This document shows, one piece after another, positions 9,280 to 17,189 of a DNA stretch of 54,478 nt. Origin of the DNA: Promethearchaeota archaeon (GTDB taxonomy: Archaea > Asgardarchaeota > Lokiarchaeia > Sigynarchaeales > SOKP01); NCBI GenBank assembly GCA_019894735.1, contig JAGXOB010000006.1, forward strand, positions 1 through 54,478. The letters are read 5' to 3'. Position 1 is the first letter of the stretch. Each line of letters starts with the position of its first letter. The position numbers and the translations under genes are program-made. The notes beneath the pieces were generated by a model, which saw nothing but the letters and a program-made list of their open reading frames with translations, was not told the DNA's origin and searched no databases.

Positions 9280-9828
9280 CTAAATTTTTTCTCCATAATT
9301 TCGTAAAATTTGGTACACTAAATTTTTAAAGGCTTCTTCTACGTTTTTTCCAAATTTAGCGCTTGTTTCAATAAAAGCACTAGCACCGATTTGTTTAGCT
9401 AAATTTTCACCCTCTTCTTTACTGACTACTCGCTGTGCATCTAGATCGATTTTATTGCCAATTAAGATATATGCACCTTCTTTTTTTACGAAATTTTTAA
9501 AATCTTTTAACCATTTTGATTCGATCGCGGAAAAACTTTCGTGACGAGTGACATCGTACACAAGCAAACTCCCAACACATCCTTGAAAATACATGCTACG
9601 AATAACATTATATTTCTCTTGACCTGCGAGATCCCACATTATTAATCGTACCTTAGCATTAACTTTATCTATGTTTACATCTTTCCGGATTATATTTGCC
9701 CCTAATGTAGGCTTATAATCTTCTTGAAACGAACCTTCTGTAAATTGATTAATAAGTGAAGTTTTCCCGACTGCACTCTGTCCTAAAATAGTGATCTTAA
9801 AAACATATTCCTTAATTTCAGTGGACAT
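9280..9828 (-). CDS. Ras/Rab-like small GTPase
   Basis: Guanine-nucleotide switch of the eukaryote-like Ras/Rab superfamily. Counting from the ATG at 9828, the motifs are G1 GQSAVGKTS (16-24), a switch I threonine in PTLGANI, G3 WDLAGQE, G4 GNKIDL and G5 ETSAK. The protein ends NYGEKI with no C-terminal cysteine, so it is not a candidate for prenylation. A TTG 15 bases upstream gives a five-residue extension and is less likely. The V4R-like gene begins about 90 bp upstream on the same strand, so the two are probably co-transcribed. Confidence 0.95.
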   Translation of the reverse strand: MSTEIKEYVFKITILGQSAVGKTSLINQFTEGSFQEDYKPTLGANIIRKDVNIDKVNAKVRLIMWDLAGQEKYNVIRSMYFQGCVGSLLVYDVTRHESFSAIESKWLKDFKNFVKKEGAYILIGNKIDLDAQRVVSKEEGENLAKQIGASAFIETSAKFGKNVEEAFKNLVYQILRNYGEKI

Positions 9829-9932
9829 ACCTTCTGCTGGCAATTTTACGATAAATCTCTTGTGATTTTTAGAATTGAAATAAATATGACAAAAAGTATT
9901 TTGATTTTTGATATATTTAACCTTTCGTGATT

Positions 9933-10520
9933 CTAGGATATAAATGTTTTCTCAATTCGCAATTTCAATACAAACGAATTATGATTTGGATTATTAATAT
10001 TTTCTTTCGTTTCGTAGGGAACTACGCAAAAATCTGAAGGTAAACTTTTTTCTAACGAATGGATTAAAAAACTTTTAAACAGTTCGCAAGAAATTCCAAT
10101 TTCTGAACAAAAAATACACTTATCAACCCGAATGATAACCGTCTCAGCTCTATTTTCCACAATCTTAACTTTCCAATCAGTGACAATCAAATTATTGATT
10201 TCTTCCACAATTTCTTCGAAAACTTTTCCATAAGGGAATAAATAAAATGAGAATTTTCGACCAATTTCAGATAACAATTCAGTTGAGTCGAAAAGCAAAC
10301 AATTTTGAGCAGAAATTATCTTTTTAAACGAAAAAAAATCAATTTCTCCCTCGGGATCCACCTCTCGTATATCTTTCAGTTCCAACAGTCCCGCTTCTTT
10401 TAAAATTGATTTCATGCCGTCGTAATCTAGGTTATCCATATAGGATTGTAATAACGCGGTTAACACTCTATTTTTGACCGTTCCTCGATATTCTCCTATT
10501 ATATCCGTATTGTCTACCAT
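9933..10520 (-). CDS. V4R-like domain protein (TRAPP/Bet3-related fold)
   Basis: The 195-residue protein has an N-terminal helical region (GTVKNRVLTALLQSYMDNLDYDGMKSILKEAG). A later segment, VDKCIFCSEIGISCELF (about 131-147), resembles the cysteine-containing core of V4R domains, a small-molecule-binding family related to the TRAPP subunit Bet3. It sits directly upstream of, and on the same strand as, a Ras-like GTPase. Since TRAPP acts as a Rab exchange factor in eukaryotes, a GTPase-partner role is an attractive inference, but only the fold resemblance and adjacency support it. Confidence 0.55.
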   Translation of the reverse strand: MVDNTDIIGEYRGTVKNRVLTALLQSYMDNLDYDGMKSILKEAGLLELKDIREVDPEGEIDFFSFKKIISAQNCLLFDSTELLSEIGRKFSFYLFPYGKVFEEIVEEINNLIVTDWKVKIVENRAETVIIRVDKCIFCSEIGISCELFKSFLIHSLEKSLPSDFCVVPYETKENINNPNHNSFVLKLRIEKTFIS

Positions 10521-10666
10521 AAAATCTGAATCATTACTACTTCTTCTTATATATCTAATAAATAAGAGTTTAAATTTAAATACTATTTGTTAGTAATGTG
10601 TTTCTAAGGTTCATAAAAATGAAGTAAAAATAAGTAATAAAACAAGATAAAAATTTAAAAAAACGA

Positions 10667-12367
10667 TTATTCCTTAACAGTTTCTAGCAGTTCTTTGATC
10701 TCTGCTTGGATAACTTCTGCTTTTTTAGCTGTTTCGCCTTTAATGGCATTGGCAAGCTCTAATCTTTCGCGATGTAGTGTGTTCATCGCGCAGAAGGGTA
10801 TCTCCAAAGTTTTTGAGTTATCTTCAGGATCTACTACGCCGTAATGGACCAAGCATCGACAAACTCTGTCCAAATCAAAATTGTATGCGTCTTGAAAATG
10901 CATTGCACTTATCATGAGATTTTTAGTATGCAAAAAGTTCGCAGCGCTTGCTAAGTTTGGTGACGCAATAAGTCGCGCAAATCCTTGATAGGTTTTATTA
11001 GTTAAGATTTTTTCTGGATGTTTTATGTATTTAATTCCTCCAGCAAAGTAATATGCTTTCATCATCTGTCGATATCCTAAATCGGTCATTTCGTCTATGA
11101 ATTTCCCAACAGTACTAGCAATAACTCCATAATCTTTAAGATTTATGCTCCCTAATAAACCCGTAGGTTTTGGGATTTCTTTATTTTGAATCATGTCATA
11201 AACTTTGTTTGACCACTCAATAAGACCTTGCGAGTCAAAATAATCATCGAGGGATTCCCATTCGTCCTTGTCATTAACAATTATTATCGTAGCAAAACCG
11301 CAATCCTTGTGGCTCGTCATACCAAATTCGGGCATGTTATCGAACCAAGCTAATAAACGGGTCATTTTTGCTGTGGTTGCTATAGGATAAAATCTTTTTA
11401 TTGCGTTGTTTGTGTGTTTATTTATGGCTACCTTGAGATCTGAAGTCGTATACCTTAAATCCATCAGTTCTTCAAAACTGATCCGTCCACAAAGTGCGAC
11501 TGGCTGGAAAACTACTCCAGAAACTACATCGCTGTTCGCCTTCGCAAAATCTAATATATTTCCGATTTCATGATCGTTAACGCCTTTCGCAATTACAGGA
11601 ACTAACATTGTACCGAAATATCCGATTTTTCGACAATTTTCGATAACCCGCTTCTTTAACGGCCATAGGTTGACTCCACGAACTTTTTTCCAAGCTTCTG
11701 CATCGTCTGTAGCATCAAATTGTAAGTAGATCGCATCCATTCCTGCGTCCTTGCACTTCTGTAAAAAATCAATCGACTTCGCGAACCTCACACCGTTGGT
11801 TGTCACCATTACTTCAGTGAACCCGAGTTCTTTTCCTTTACGGATGATGTCTGGGAGATCGTCTCTAATTGTAGGTTCTCCACCAGATATTTGGAGCATA
11901 ACAGCTGGAACTGGTTTCATTGATCTGAAGTGTTCCATTATTTGGACTATCTGATCGTACGTGGGTTCTACAACGTACCCTTTCGCACTTGCGTTCGCAA
12001 AGCAAATTGGACAAGTTAAATTACAGCGGTTCGTAATATCGATTAGACATATGTTAGGCGCACTTTTGTGATTTTCACAGAGACCGCAATCGTATGGACA
12101 GCCTTCATCGCACTCTTTAATTCCAGAAGAAACGGATTCAGGTTTAGTAGTGTGTCCTACGGTAGAGCCTATATCGTCCGTGAAAGTTTCGCTCCACTTG
12201 TATTCTTCTGGATCAATAGAGAGTTTGTCTTTAAAATGTCCATGCTCCTTGCAATCTTTTCTCATCATGACAAAGTTAGTTTCTGGATCGACGTAAATTT
12301 CCGCTGAAATAGTCTGTAAGCATTCTGGGCAGATGCTTCTTGTTTGCCTTATAATATCTTCTGTCAT
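10667..12367 (-). CDS. tes: radical SAM enzyme of the Tes/MJ0619 family (tetraether lipid synthase-like)
   Basis: Members join the phytanyl chains of archaeol-type lipids to make tetraether lipids. An N-terminal zinc/iron-type CPEC (16-19 of the longer reading) and DCKEHG precede a cysteine cluster (ECDEGCPYDCGLCENH) and the radical SAM signature CNLTCPIC (Cys118, 122, 125), followed by LQISGGEPTIRDDL, the SAM-binding GGE motif. The C-terminal part has further cysteines (CRCLVHYG, IPFCAMN). Length and N-terminal layout match Tes/MJ0619 rather than simple radical SAM enzymes. Three near starts exist (TTG 12376, ATG 12373, ATG 12367). The exact substrate is inferred from the family. Confidence 0.8.
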   Translation of the reverse strand: MTEDIIRQTRSICPECLQTISAEIYVDPETNFVMMRKDCKEHGHFKDKLSIDPEEYKWSETFTDDIGSTVGHTTKPESVSSGIKECDEGCPYDCGLCENHKSAPNICLIDITNRCNLTCPICFANASAKGYVVEPTYDQIVQIMEHFRSMKPVPAVMLQISGGEPTIRDDLPDIIRKGKELGFTEVMVTTNGVRFAKSIDFLQKCKDAGMDAIYLQFDATDDAEAWKKVRGVNLWPLKKRVIENCRKIGYFGTMLVPVIAKGVNDHEIGNILDFAKANSDVVSGVVFQPVALCGRISFEELMDLRYTTSDLKVAINKHTNNAIKRFYPIATTAKMTRLLAWFDNMPEFGMTSHKDCGFATIIIVNDKDEWESLDDYFDSQGLIEWSNKVYDMIQNKEIPKPTGLLGSINLKDYGVIASTVGKFIDEMTDLGYRQMMKAYYFAGGIKYIKHPEKILTNKTYQGFARLIASPNLASAANFLHTKNLMISAMHFQDAYNFDLDRVCRCLVHYGVVDPEDNSKTLEIPFCAMNTLHRERLELANAIKGETAKKAEVIQAEIKELLETVKE

Positions 12368-12611
12368 AAGCATCAATTTAAGTAGTTTTTTAGTATTTAT
12401 TTAACAATTTGTTTATTAAAATAACATTCTATTTTAATTTTATAAGAGAATTAAGAGTATTTATTGTATTATCTTATAAAAAAGAATTGCTTTACTCCTA
12501 AAACCAATCGTTACTTATTTATTCTCCTCATCTCTTCATTTCAAAAATAAAACTTTTTTTTAGTACAACCCTCAAAAATTATAACAGCAGTTTAAATAGG
12601 AATTGAAGGGA

Positions 12612-12726
12612 GACTCCTGCCACCAAGACCTAATAAGAAGGTCAGAAATAAAATAGGGGGAGGAGGGCGAAATGAGTGTGTAAAACACACTACCAAAAGA
12701 CAAAAATCCAGGGCGGGGCAGGAGTC
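12612..12726. ncRNA. unidentified structured RNA, G-rich, closed by a 10-bp stem
   Basis: In a 690-bp gap, a GC-rich island stands out from very AT-rich surroundings. GACTCCTGCC (12612-12621) pairs perfectly with GGCAGGAGTC (12717-12726), enclosing a hairpin GACC/GGTC (12627-12643), a purine-rich stretch with G-tracts (12656-12667) and a 7-bp hairpin AGTGTGT/ACACACT with an AAA loop (12675-12691). GC islands in AT-rich archaeal genomes often mark RNA genes. It does not match tRNA, 5S, SRP RNA, RNase P RNA or any riboswitch I can recall. A TATA-like TTTAAATA at 12591-12598 favours plus-strand transcription, and an imperfect hairpin with T-runs at 12729-12765 could end it, but the strand is not certain. 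Confidence 0.65.
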
Positions 12727-13062
12727 ATGGTTTTATATAAAATCCCTATTTTATTATTTTTAAATTTGTTTTGCTTTATTTTTAAATTTTTATCTTAAAC
12801 GATTATTATATGTTTTACACATATAAATTTTTATCTTATAGTATTATTATCTTTCGTCGTATTTAAAAGAATTGTCGATAATTTGAAACTTTTTGTCCTA
12901 AATATACACCATGTATTCACCAAAGTATTTTTTCAGTAAGTTACCTCAATTAGAATTGTCAACAATTTTTTAATATGTTTAATTATCAGTCATAACTTTA
13001 GGTAGTTTATATAATTTATTTTAAAGATTTTTTAAAAATAAGTATAGAATAAAGAGATTCAG
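12727..13062. other. AT-rich intergenic DNA before the small membrane protein
   Basis: 336 bp with no convincing frame. It begins with GGTTTTATATAAAATCC (12729-12745), an imperfect palindrome followed by T-rich runs, which could end transcription of the RNA just upstream or act as a TATA-containing promoter on the minus strand. The remainder is low-complexity AT-rich sequence and probably holds the promoter of the gene at 13063. Confidence 0.35.
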
Positions 13063-13464
13063 ATGAATGTAACAAAAGAGAAAAAAGATGGAACAGGAGA
13101 ACAGACAGAAAAGGAATTAAAATTAGATATGTGGACATTCGTATTTGTTGGTATCGGCTTCATTGCTTCTTGGGTTAACATGCTATTTATTTTGGATGCA
13201 CCTCGAACAATTGAAGTTTTAGCATTCCTCTCTATAATATTTACGACAATGATTCCAGGTATAATTATAGCGCTAATTAATAGGTATTGGGGTTATGGTT
13301 ATTTGATAGGATTTGCGATCGCAGGTATCCCTTTTTTGATTATCATCGATCTTTTTATTGGAGGCTATACTTTCGCCACCACTATTTTTATTTTTATCAT
13401 TTTGTGGTTGATTTTCTGGAAAACATGGCGAAGTTTAAGTTCTATTAAAGCCGGGAGACAATAA
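13063..13464 (+). CDS. small integral membrane protein, four TM helices
   Basis: A charged, lysine-rich cytoplasmic-type N-terminus (residues 1-20) is followed by four hydrophobic segments at about 23-44, 51-72, 79-99 and 102-119, ending in a basic tail (WKTWRSLSSIKAGRQ). By the positive-inside rule both ends probably face the cytoplasm. No enzymatic motif is visible and the family is not recognised. The two nearest genes, Tes on the left and the ACT-like protein on the right, are on the other strand, so it is probably a single-gene unit. Confidence 0.75.
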   Translation: MNVTKEKKDGTGEQTEKELKLDMWTFVFVGIGFIASWVNMLFILDAPRTIEVLAFLSIIFTTMIPGIIIALINRYWGYGYLIGFAIAGIPFLIIIDLFIGGYTFATTIFIFIILWLIFWKTWRSLSSIKAGRQ

Positions 13465-13487
13465 AAGCGTTTTATATTTTATTAAAG

Positions 13488-13964
13488 TTAATTCTGATGA
13501 ATAGGAATATCTTCAATTACGACGTTAACAATTTTATCTATTGCCAAAAATTTATCTTTAATTGCATTAATTGAGACATCTCCTGAATTTAGAGAAGCTC
13601 CTAGCAAATAAGTTTCGTAGAAGCAATTTTCTAACTCATAGCATATTCCCGTAGTATGTAGGATATCTCTGCTTAAATTAAGTTCACTTAATACTGTAGA
13701 TATGCCCTTAACAAGATCAGGTGAAAATTCTATTAATTTTATTAGAATTTTTTTAATATTTTGGGTTTGTGTAGGAAAACAACTAATTTTTATAGAATCT
13801 TCGCGAGAGATGAAAATTAACAAATAATAAGGAGCTTCATTAATCTCATATTTAACTTCTTCGGGGAAAATAGTAGAATTAAAATCCTCTTTCGAGAGAA
13901 TTTTGCCTATTGAAATTTTATTTTTTTGTTTTATGTTATTATTATTTACAACCATGTTCATCAA
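13488..13964 (-). CDS. ACT-like small ligand-binding protein (tentative)
   Basis: 158 residues. After a polar N-terminus the alternation YYLLIFISRED...IKISCFP, a helix (SPDLVKGISTVLSELNLSRD), then TTGICYELENCFYETYLLG and KIVNVVIEDI is the beta-alpha-beta-beta-alpha-beta pattern of ACT domains, which bind amino acids or similar effectors. No catalytic domain is attached. The assignment rests on the secondary-structure pattern and the 'dlVkgIstvLselnl' helix, not on a specific motif, so it is tentative. Confidence 0.5.
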   Translation of the reverse strand: MMNMVVNNNNIKQKNKISIGKILSKEDFNSTIFPEEVKYEINEAPYYLLIFISREDSIKISCFPTQTQNIKKILIKLIEFSPDLVKGISTVLSELNLSRDILHTTGICYELENCFYETYLLGASLNSGDVSINAIKDKFLAIDKIVNVVIEDIPIHQN

Positions 13965-14165
13965 AAATTAAAATATGATAAGTAGAGTATATGTCTAATA
14001 ATAAAATGTTTTTATTTTAAATTTTTAGTTTTTTTTGGAATAAGTCTATATTTATTAAAATAAAAAAAATTATCAGCATGTCACTAAGATAACATTTGCA
14101 TTTTAAATCTAATTTGGTTTCATGTTTAAATAGTAAATATTCTTATGGTTGAAAGTCGCTGAATT

Positions 14166-14681
14166 ATGTCATATAAGTGGAATAGTAATAATAATCTCGA
14201 GAAGTCATATGGATTTAATCTAGAAAAAATAGATTCTAGTAATAGTCGATTTCACGCAATTTATTTTTTAGACAATTTTACGGGTTCTCTCCTTCTTAGT
14301 AATAAATATACAAATAATGCCAAGTTTTCTTCTCACGAAGATTTAATAAGTGGGTTCTTGAACGCACTAAATCTATTTATGAACGAAATAAAACCAGAAT
14401 CGGAGAACGATGAGATTCAGGAAGTTAACTTCAGAGAAAGTAGAATATTGTACGAAAGAAGAGGTAGACTATCCGTTATAGCAATTTCAAAAAAAACTAA
14501 CTTACAAGCAGAAAGAGTTATCTTACATCAAGTTATGGAAGATTTCTATAATAAGTTTGAATTTGCAATAAAAAATTTTAACGGAAATATTGATCCTTCA
14601 ATTTTACAGTATAAAAAAAGATTGAAAAATATGGATTTAAATGAGTTATTTAAATTTAATAATAACTATGATTATAGGTAA
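14166..14681 (+). CDS. longin/roadblock-like small protein
   Basis: The segment FHAIYFLDNFTGSLLLSNKY, then SHEDLISGFLNALNLFMNEI, then IQEVNFRESRILYERRGRLSVIAISKK, then a long helix ERVILHQVMEDFYNKFEFAI follows the strand-strand-helix-strand-strand-strand-helix order of longin and roadblock domains. Such stand-alone domains are common in Asgard archaea and in eukaryotes act on Ras/Rab-like GTPases. An N-terminal asparagine/serine-rich stretch and a polar C-terminal tail flank the domain. It is not adjacent to a GTPase here, so a specific partner cannot be named. Confidence 0.65.
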   Translation: MSYKWNSNNNLEKSYGFNLEKIDSSNSRFHAIYFLDNFTGSLLLSNKYTNNAKFSSHEDLISGFLNALNLFMNEIKPESENDEIQEVNFRESRILYERRGRLSVIAISKKTNLQAERVILHQVMEDFYNKFEFAIKNFNGNIDPSILQYKKRLKNMDLNELFKFNNNYDYR

Positions 14682-14702
14682 TTCATTAGAAGATTGTAAC
14701 CC

Positions 14703-16100
14703 TTAGGTAGGATGCTCATCCTTCTTTCTTTTTTCAATTTTTTCAATTTGATTTGCGATTTTTAAACCTATGCCCTCTATATCGGGTTTAAGTTCCATTC
14801 TTTCCAAATCTCGCTCTTTTTGCTTTTCTATTATGAAAGCTTTTTCACCAATAGTTTTTTCTATGGCCTCACTAAATTTCTCGATTTCAGGTTTTATCTC
14901 CATTCTTTTCTTGTCCATTTCTTTTTGTTTTTCAATTCTAAATGCTTTTTCATCAATTGTTGATTGAATTGCTTGGCTGGCTTTTTCTAAATCTGGTTTA
15001 GCTTCCATCCTTCGAAAATAATCATCTCGTTGTTTATCTCTTAAAAATGCTTTTTCTTGTATTGAAGGATTTATTATCTCTGCTGTTTTTTCAATGTCTG
15101 GTTTTAATTCCCTTTTTTTTTCGTAAATTTCACGCTGTTTTTCCACTCTGAATGCTTTTTCAGCGACAGTAGTACTAATTGCGCTGCTCGATTTTAAAAA
15201 ATCTGGTTTTATCTCCATTCGCTTGAGATCCTTCTCTCTTTGTGTTTCTCTTATAAAAGCTTTTTCACCTATAGATTGAGATATACTTTCTCCTGGTTTA
15301 TTAATATCTGGTTTTAATTCTTTTATTATTCTGTCTTTATCTTTTTGTATATCGATCCTAAATGCTTTTTCGTTGATGGTCGCTTCAATCGCTTCTCCTT
15401 TTCCAGCTATATCGGGATGCAACCCTAATTTCCTCTCGTCTAGTTCTTTCCTTTTCTCCATTCTAAACGCTTTTTCAGCTACAGTTTTATTAATTGCTTC
15501 TCCAGTTTTCATAAAATCTGGTTTTAGTTTCATTCTTTCGAGATCGGTTTCTCTTTGCTTCGCTCTTAAAAATGACTTCTCCTCTATTGATTTACTTATT
15601 GCTTCGCTTGCAGTAATGGTATCAGGTTTTAAATCGTGTATACTTGAAATACTCTCTTTCTTTTTTTCAATCAAAAAAGCTTTAGTGTCAATGTTTTTAC
15701 TAATTGCTTGTCCCGTGCTTTCAATATCGGGTTTTAATTTTAATCGTTGTGTGTCCGTCTCTCTTTTTTTCTCGATTAAAAAAGCTTTATCATCAATAAT
15801 TTTACTAATCACCTCTCCTATGCCTCTAATATCGGGGTTTATTTCCTTTCTTATTTGTTCTTCTTCTTTATGCTTTTCTATCATAAATGCTTTTTCACCG
15901 ATAGATTTTTCAATAGCTTCTCCAGTTTTTTCGATTTCAGGTTTTATTTCTATTCTTTCTAAATCTCGCTCTCGTTGTTTTTCTCTCATGAAACTTTTTT
16001 CCGAGATCAATGAAGAAATCAAGGTTTTGCTCTCTTCAAATGATGCCTTACGTTCCTCCTCGAAACTTTTTAAGTAATTTTCTCTGTCTTCCTTTTCTTT
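14703..16100 (-). repeat. 12 tandem coding repeats of about 105 bp
   Basis: The coding sequence repeats every 105 bp. In the plus-strand listing the recurring blocks are the GCTTTTTC word (reverse of GAAAAAGC, coding EKAF) and the TC(G/T)GGTTT word (coding KPD/KPE), about every 105 bp from 14.8 to 15.9 kb. Units diverge at the DNA level but keep length, which indicates old internal duplications under protein-level selection. Confidence 0.85.
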
Positions 16101-16184
16101 CTTATATAAGTTATCGACAATCTTCTTTTGCTTTTCAATTTCTTCGGGAGTTAAAGGTTTATCGTTTTCTTCCAATTTTCTCAC
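14703..16184 (-). CDS. twelve-fold 35-residue tandem-repeat protein
   Basis: Of 493 residues, about 425 are twelve head-to-tail units of almost exactly 35 residues. Consensus of one unit: EKAFxxEKQRExDlxRmxlK, then PDIexxgEAIxxSI. Each unit is highly charged and helical, punctuated by a conserved KPDI/KPEI break; no unit is lost or frameshifted. There is no signal peptide or membrane segment. The 35-residue period equals five heptads, so a rod or bundle of helices is likely, probably a cytosolic structural or scaffold protein. Family not recognised; its resemblance to actin-binding nebulin modules (also 35 residues with a PD turn) is only in layout. The final unit is followed by a basic coiled-coil tail. 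Confidence 0.85.
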   Translation of the reverse strand: MRKLEENDKPLTPEEIEKQKKIVDNLYKKEKEDRENYLKSFEEERKASFEESKTLISSLISEKSFMREKQRERDLERIEIKPEIEKTGEAIEKSIGEKAFMIEKHKEEEQIRKEINPDIRGIGEVISKIIDDKAFLIEKKRETDTQRLKLKPDIESTGQAISKNIDTKAFLIEKKKESISSIHDLKPDTITASEAISKSIEEKSFLRAKQRETDLERMKLKPDFMKTGEAINKTVAEKAFRMEKRKELDERKLGLHPDIAGKGEAIEATINEKAFRIDIQKDKDRIIKELKPDINKPGESISQSIGEKAFIRETQREKDLKRMEIKPDFLKSSSAISTTVAEKAFRVEKQREIYEKKRELKPDIEKTAEIINPSIQEKAFLRDKQRDDYFRRMEAKPDLEKASQAIQSTIDEKAFRIEKQKEMDKKRMEIKPEIEKFSEAIEKTIGEKAFIIEKQKERDLERMELKPDIEGIGLKIANQIEKIEKRKKDEHPT

Positions 16185-16344
16185 TTAAGGAGTTATTAAT
16201 TGTTTTTTTTAATATTAATATCAAAATTTGTATTTAATAATTTACTTATCCAAGATTTAATAGATTTCAATATCTTAAATGTTCAAATTTCCACAATTTT
16301 TAAAAATAACTAATTTTGGAATTGAACAAAAATCAAAACCTCGA

Positions 16345-17097
16345 TTAAGGCATTAGATTTATTGGAATAGGTTCAAATGAATCGTCCGATATCGATTCCA
16401 TTAAACTAAGCATCGCAAGTCTCATAGATAACATTTCCATTACGTCTGTAAAAAGATTTAAGTAAAAATCAGAATTTAATATAATTTTAAAATCACTTGC
16501 TAAATCTTCGTATTTTTTTCTCAATTCTGTTCTGATTTTGTCTTGATTGCTTAAAGTAATAACTTGAGTCTTTAACCAATCGTCAATAATTGTTTTTATT
16601 TTAATTTCAATCTCATCAAAAAGAGAATAAGAGATTTCTACTTCCTTCGTATTGTTTGCTCTGTCAAGATAGGCTTTATCTTGATACATTGGTTTAAGAA
16701 GAAGCCCTAAATTAATTATAATAGGCTGAATTTGAAGTTTATCAAATGAATCTGATAAAACTTTTAGGATTTGTCTTTTTTGCGTTAATTGAGCGTAGTC
16801 AATGTATTCTTGAACAAACCTCATTAAGGCATTTTTGACTAGAAGCTCTTTAAAATCACTTACGGATTCAACTCTAATATCTAAAGTAGTTTCAATGCAG
16901 TAATATACAGAATTCATGAAGGGTTTGACATTCTTAAAAATTGAAAAATAATTGATAAACTGGGTAATTTTACTTAAAATTTCCATCTTAAGGGTATCTG
17001 AATCAAAATGTTCATCAATCTTTTTATCCAAGTTAAATTCTAGCTCAGAAACCGATAGAAATTGTTTTATTTCAAAATATTTTGATTCAAAATCCAT
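16345..17097 (-). CDS. hypothetical helical protein (250 aa)
   Basis: Not recognised. The product is acidic, almost entirely alpha-helical by composition, and lacks cysteine pairs, nucleotide-binding loops or membrane spans; a proline-rich end reads FEPIPINLMP. It is encoded upstream of, and on the same strand as, the 35-residue repeat protein, with a 160-bp gap, so the two may be functionally linked, although a separate promoter between them is likely. Confidence 0.6.
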   Translation of the reverse strand: MDFESKYFEIKQFLSVSELEFNLDKKIDEHFDSDTLKMEILSKITQFINYFSIFKNVKPFMNSVYYCIETTLDIRVESVSDFKELLVKNALMRFVQEYIDYAQLTQKRQILKVLSDSFDKLQIQPIIINLGLLLKPMYQDKAYLDRANNTKEVEISYSLFDEIEIKIKTIIDDWLKTQVITLSNQDKIRTELRKKYEDLASDFKIILNSDFYLNLFTDVMEMLSMRLAMLSLMESISDDSFEPIPINLMP

Positions 17098-17189
17098 TAT
17101 TAAATTTATTGAACCATCTTATTAATAAAACATTATTTTTCTTTTACAAAAAAGTAAATGATTAAAATGAAGGAATTAAAAACATAGAA

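Noticed and set aside
12612..12726. tRNA, SRP RNA, RNase P RNA, hammerhead or known riboswitch
   Set aside because: None of the required signature words (T-loop GGTTC, SRP GGAAG/GNAR loop, RNase P conserved regions, hammerhead CUGANGA core) occurs.
15373..16077. Long plus-strand reading frame opposite the repeat protein
   Set aside because: It is the antisense shadow of the regular minus-strand repeats: the composition (Ser/Phe/Ile-rich, periodic) follows from the codons on the other strand, and the minus-strand frame has the meaningful periodic protein.
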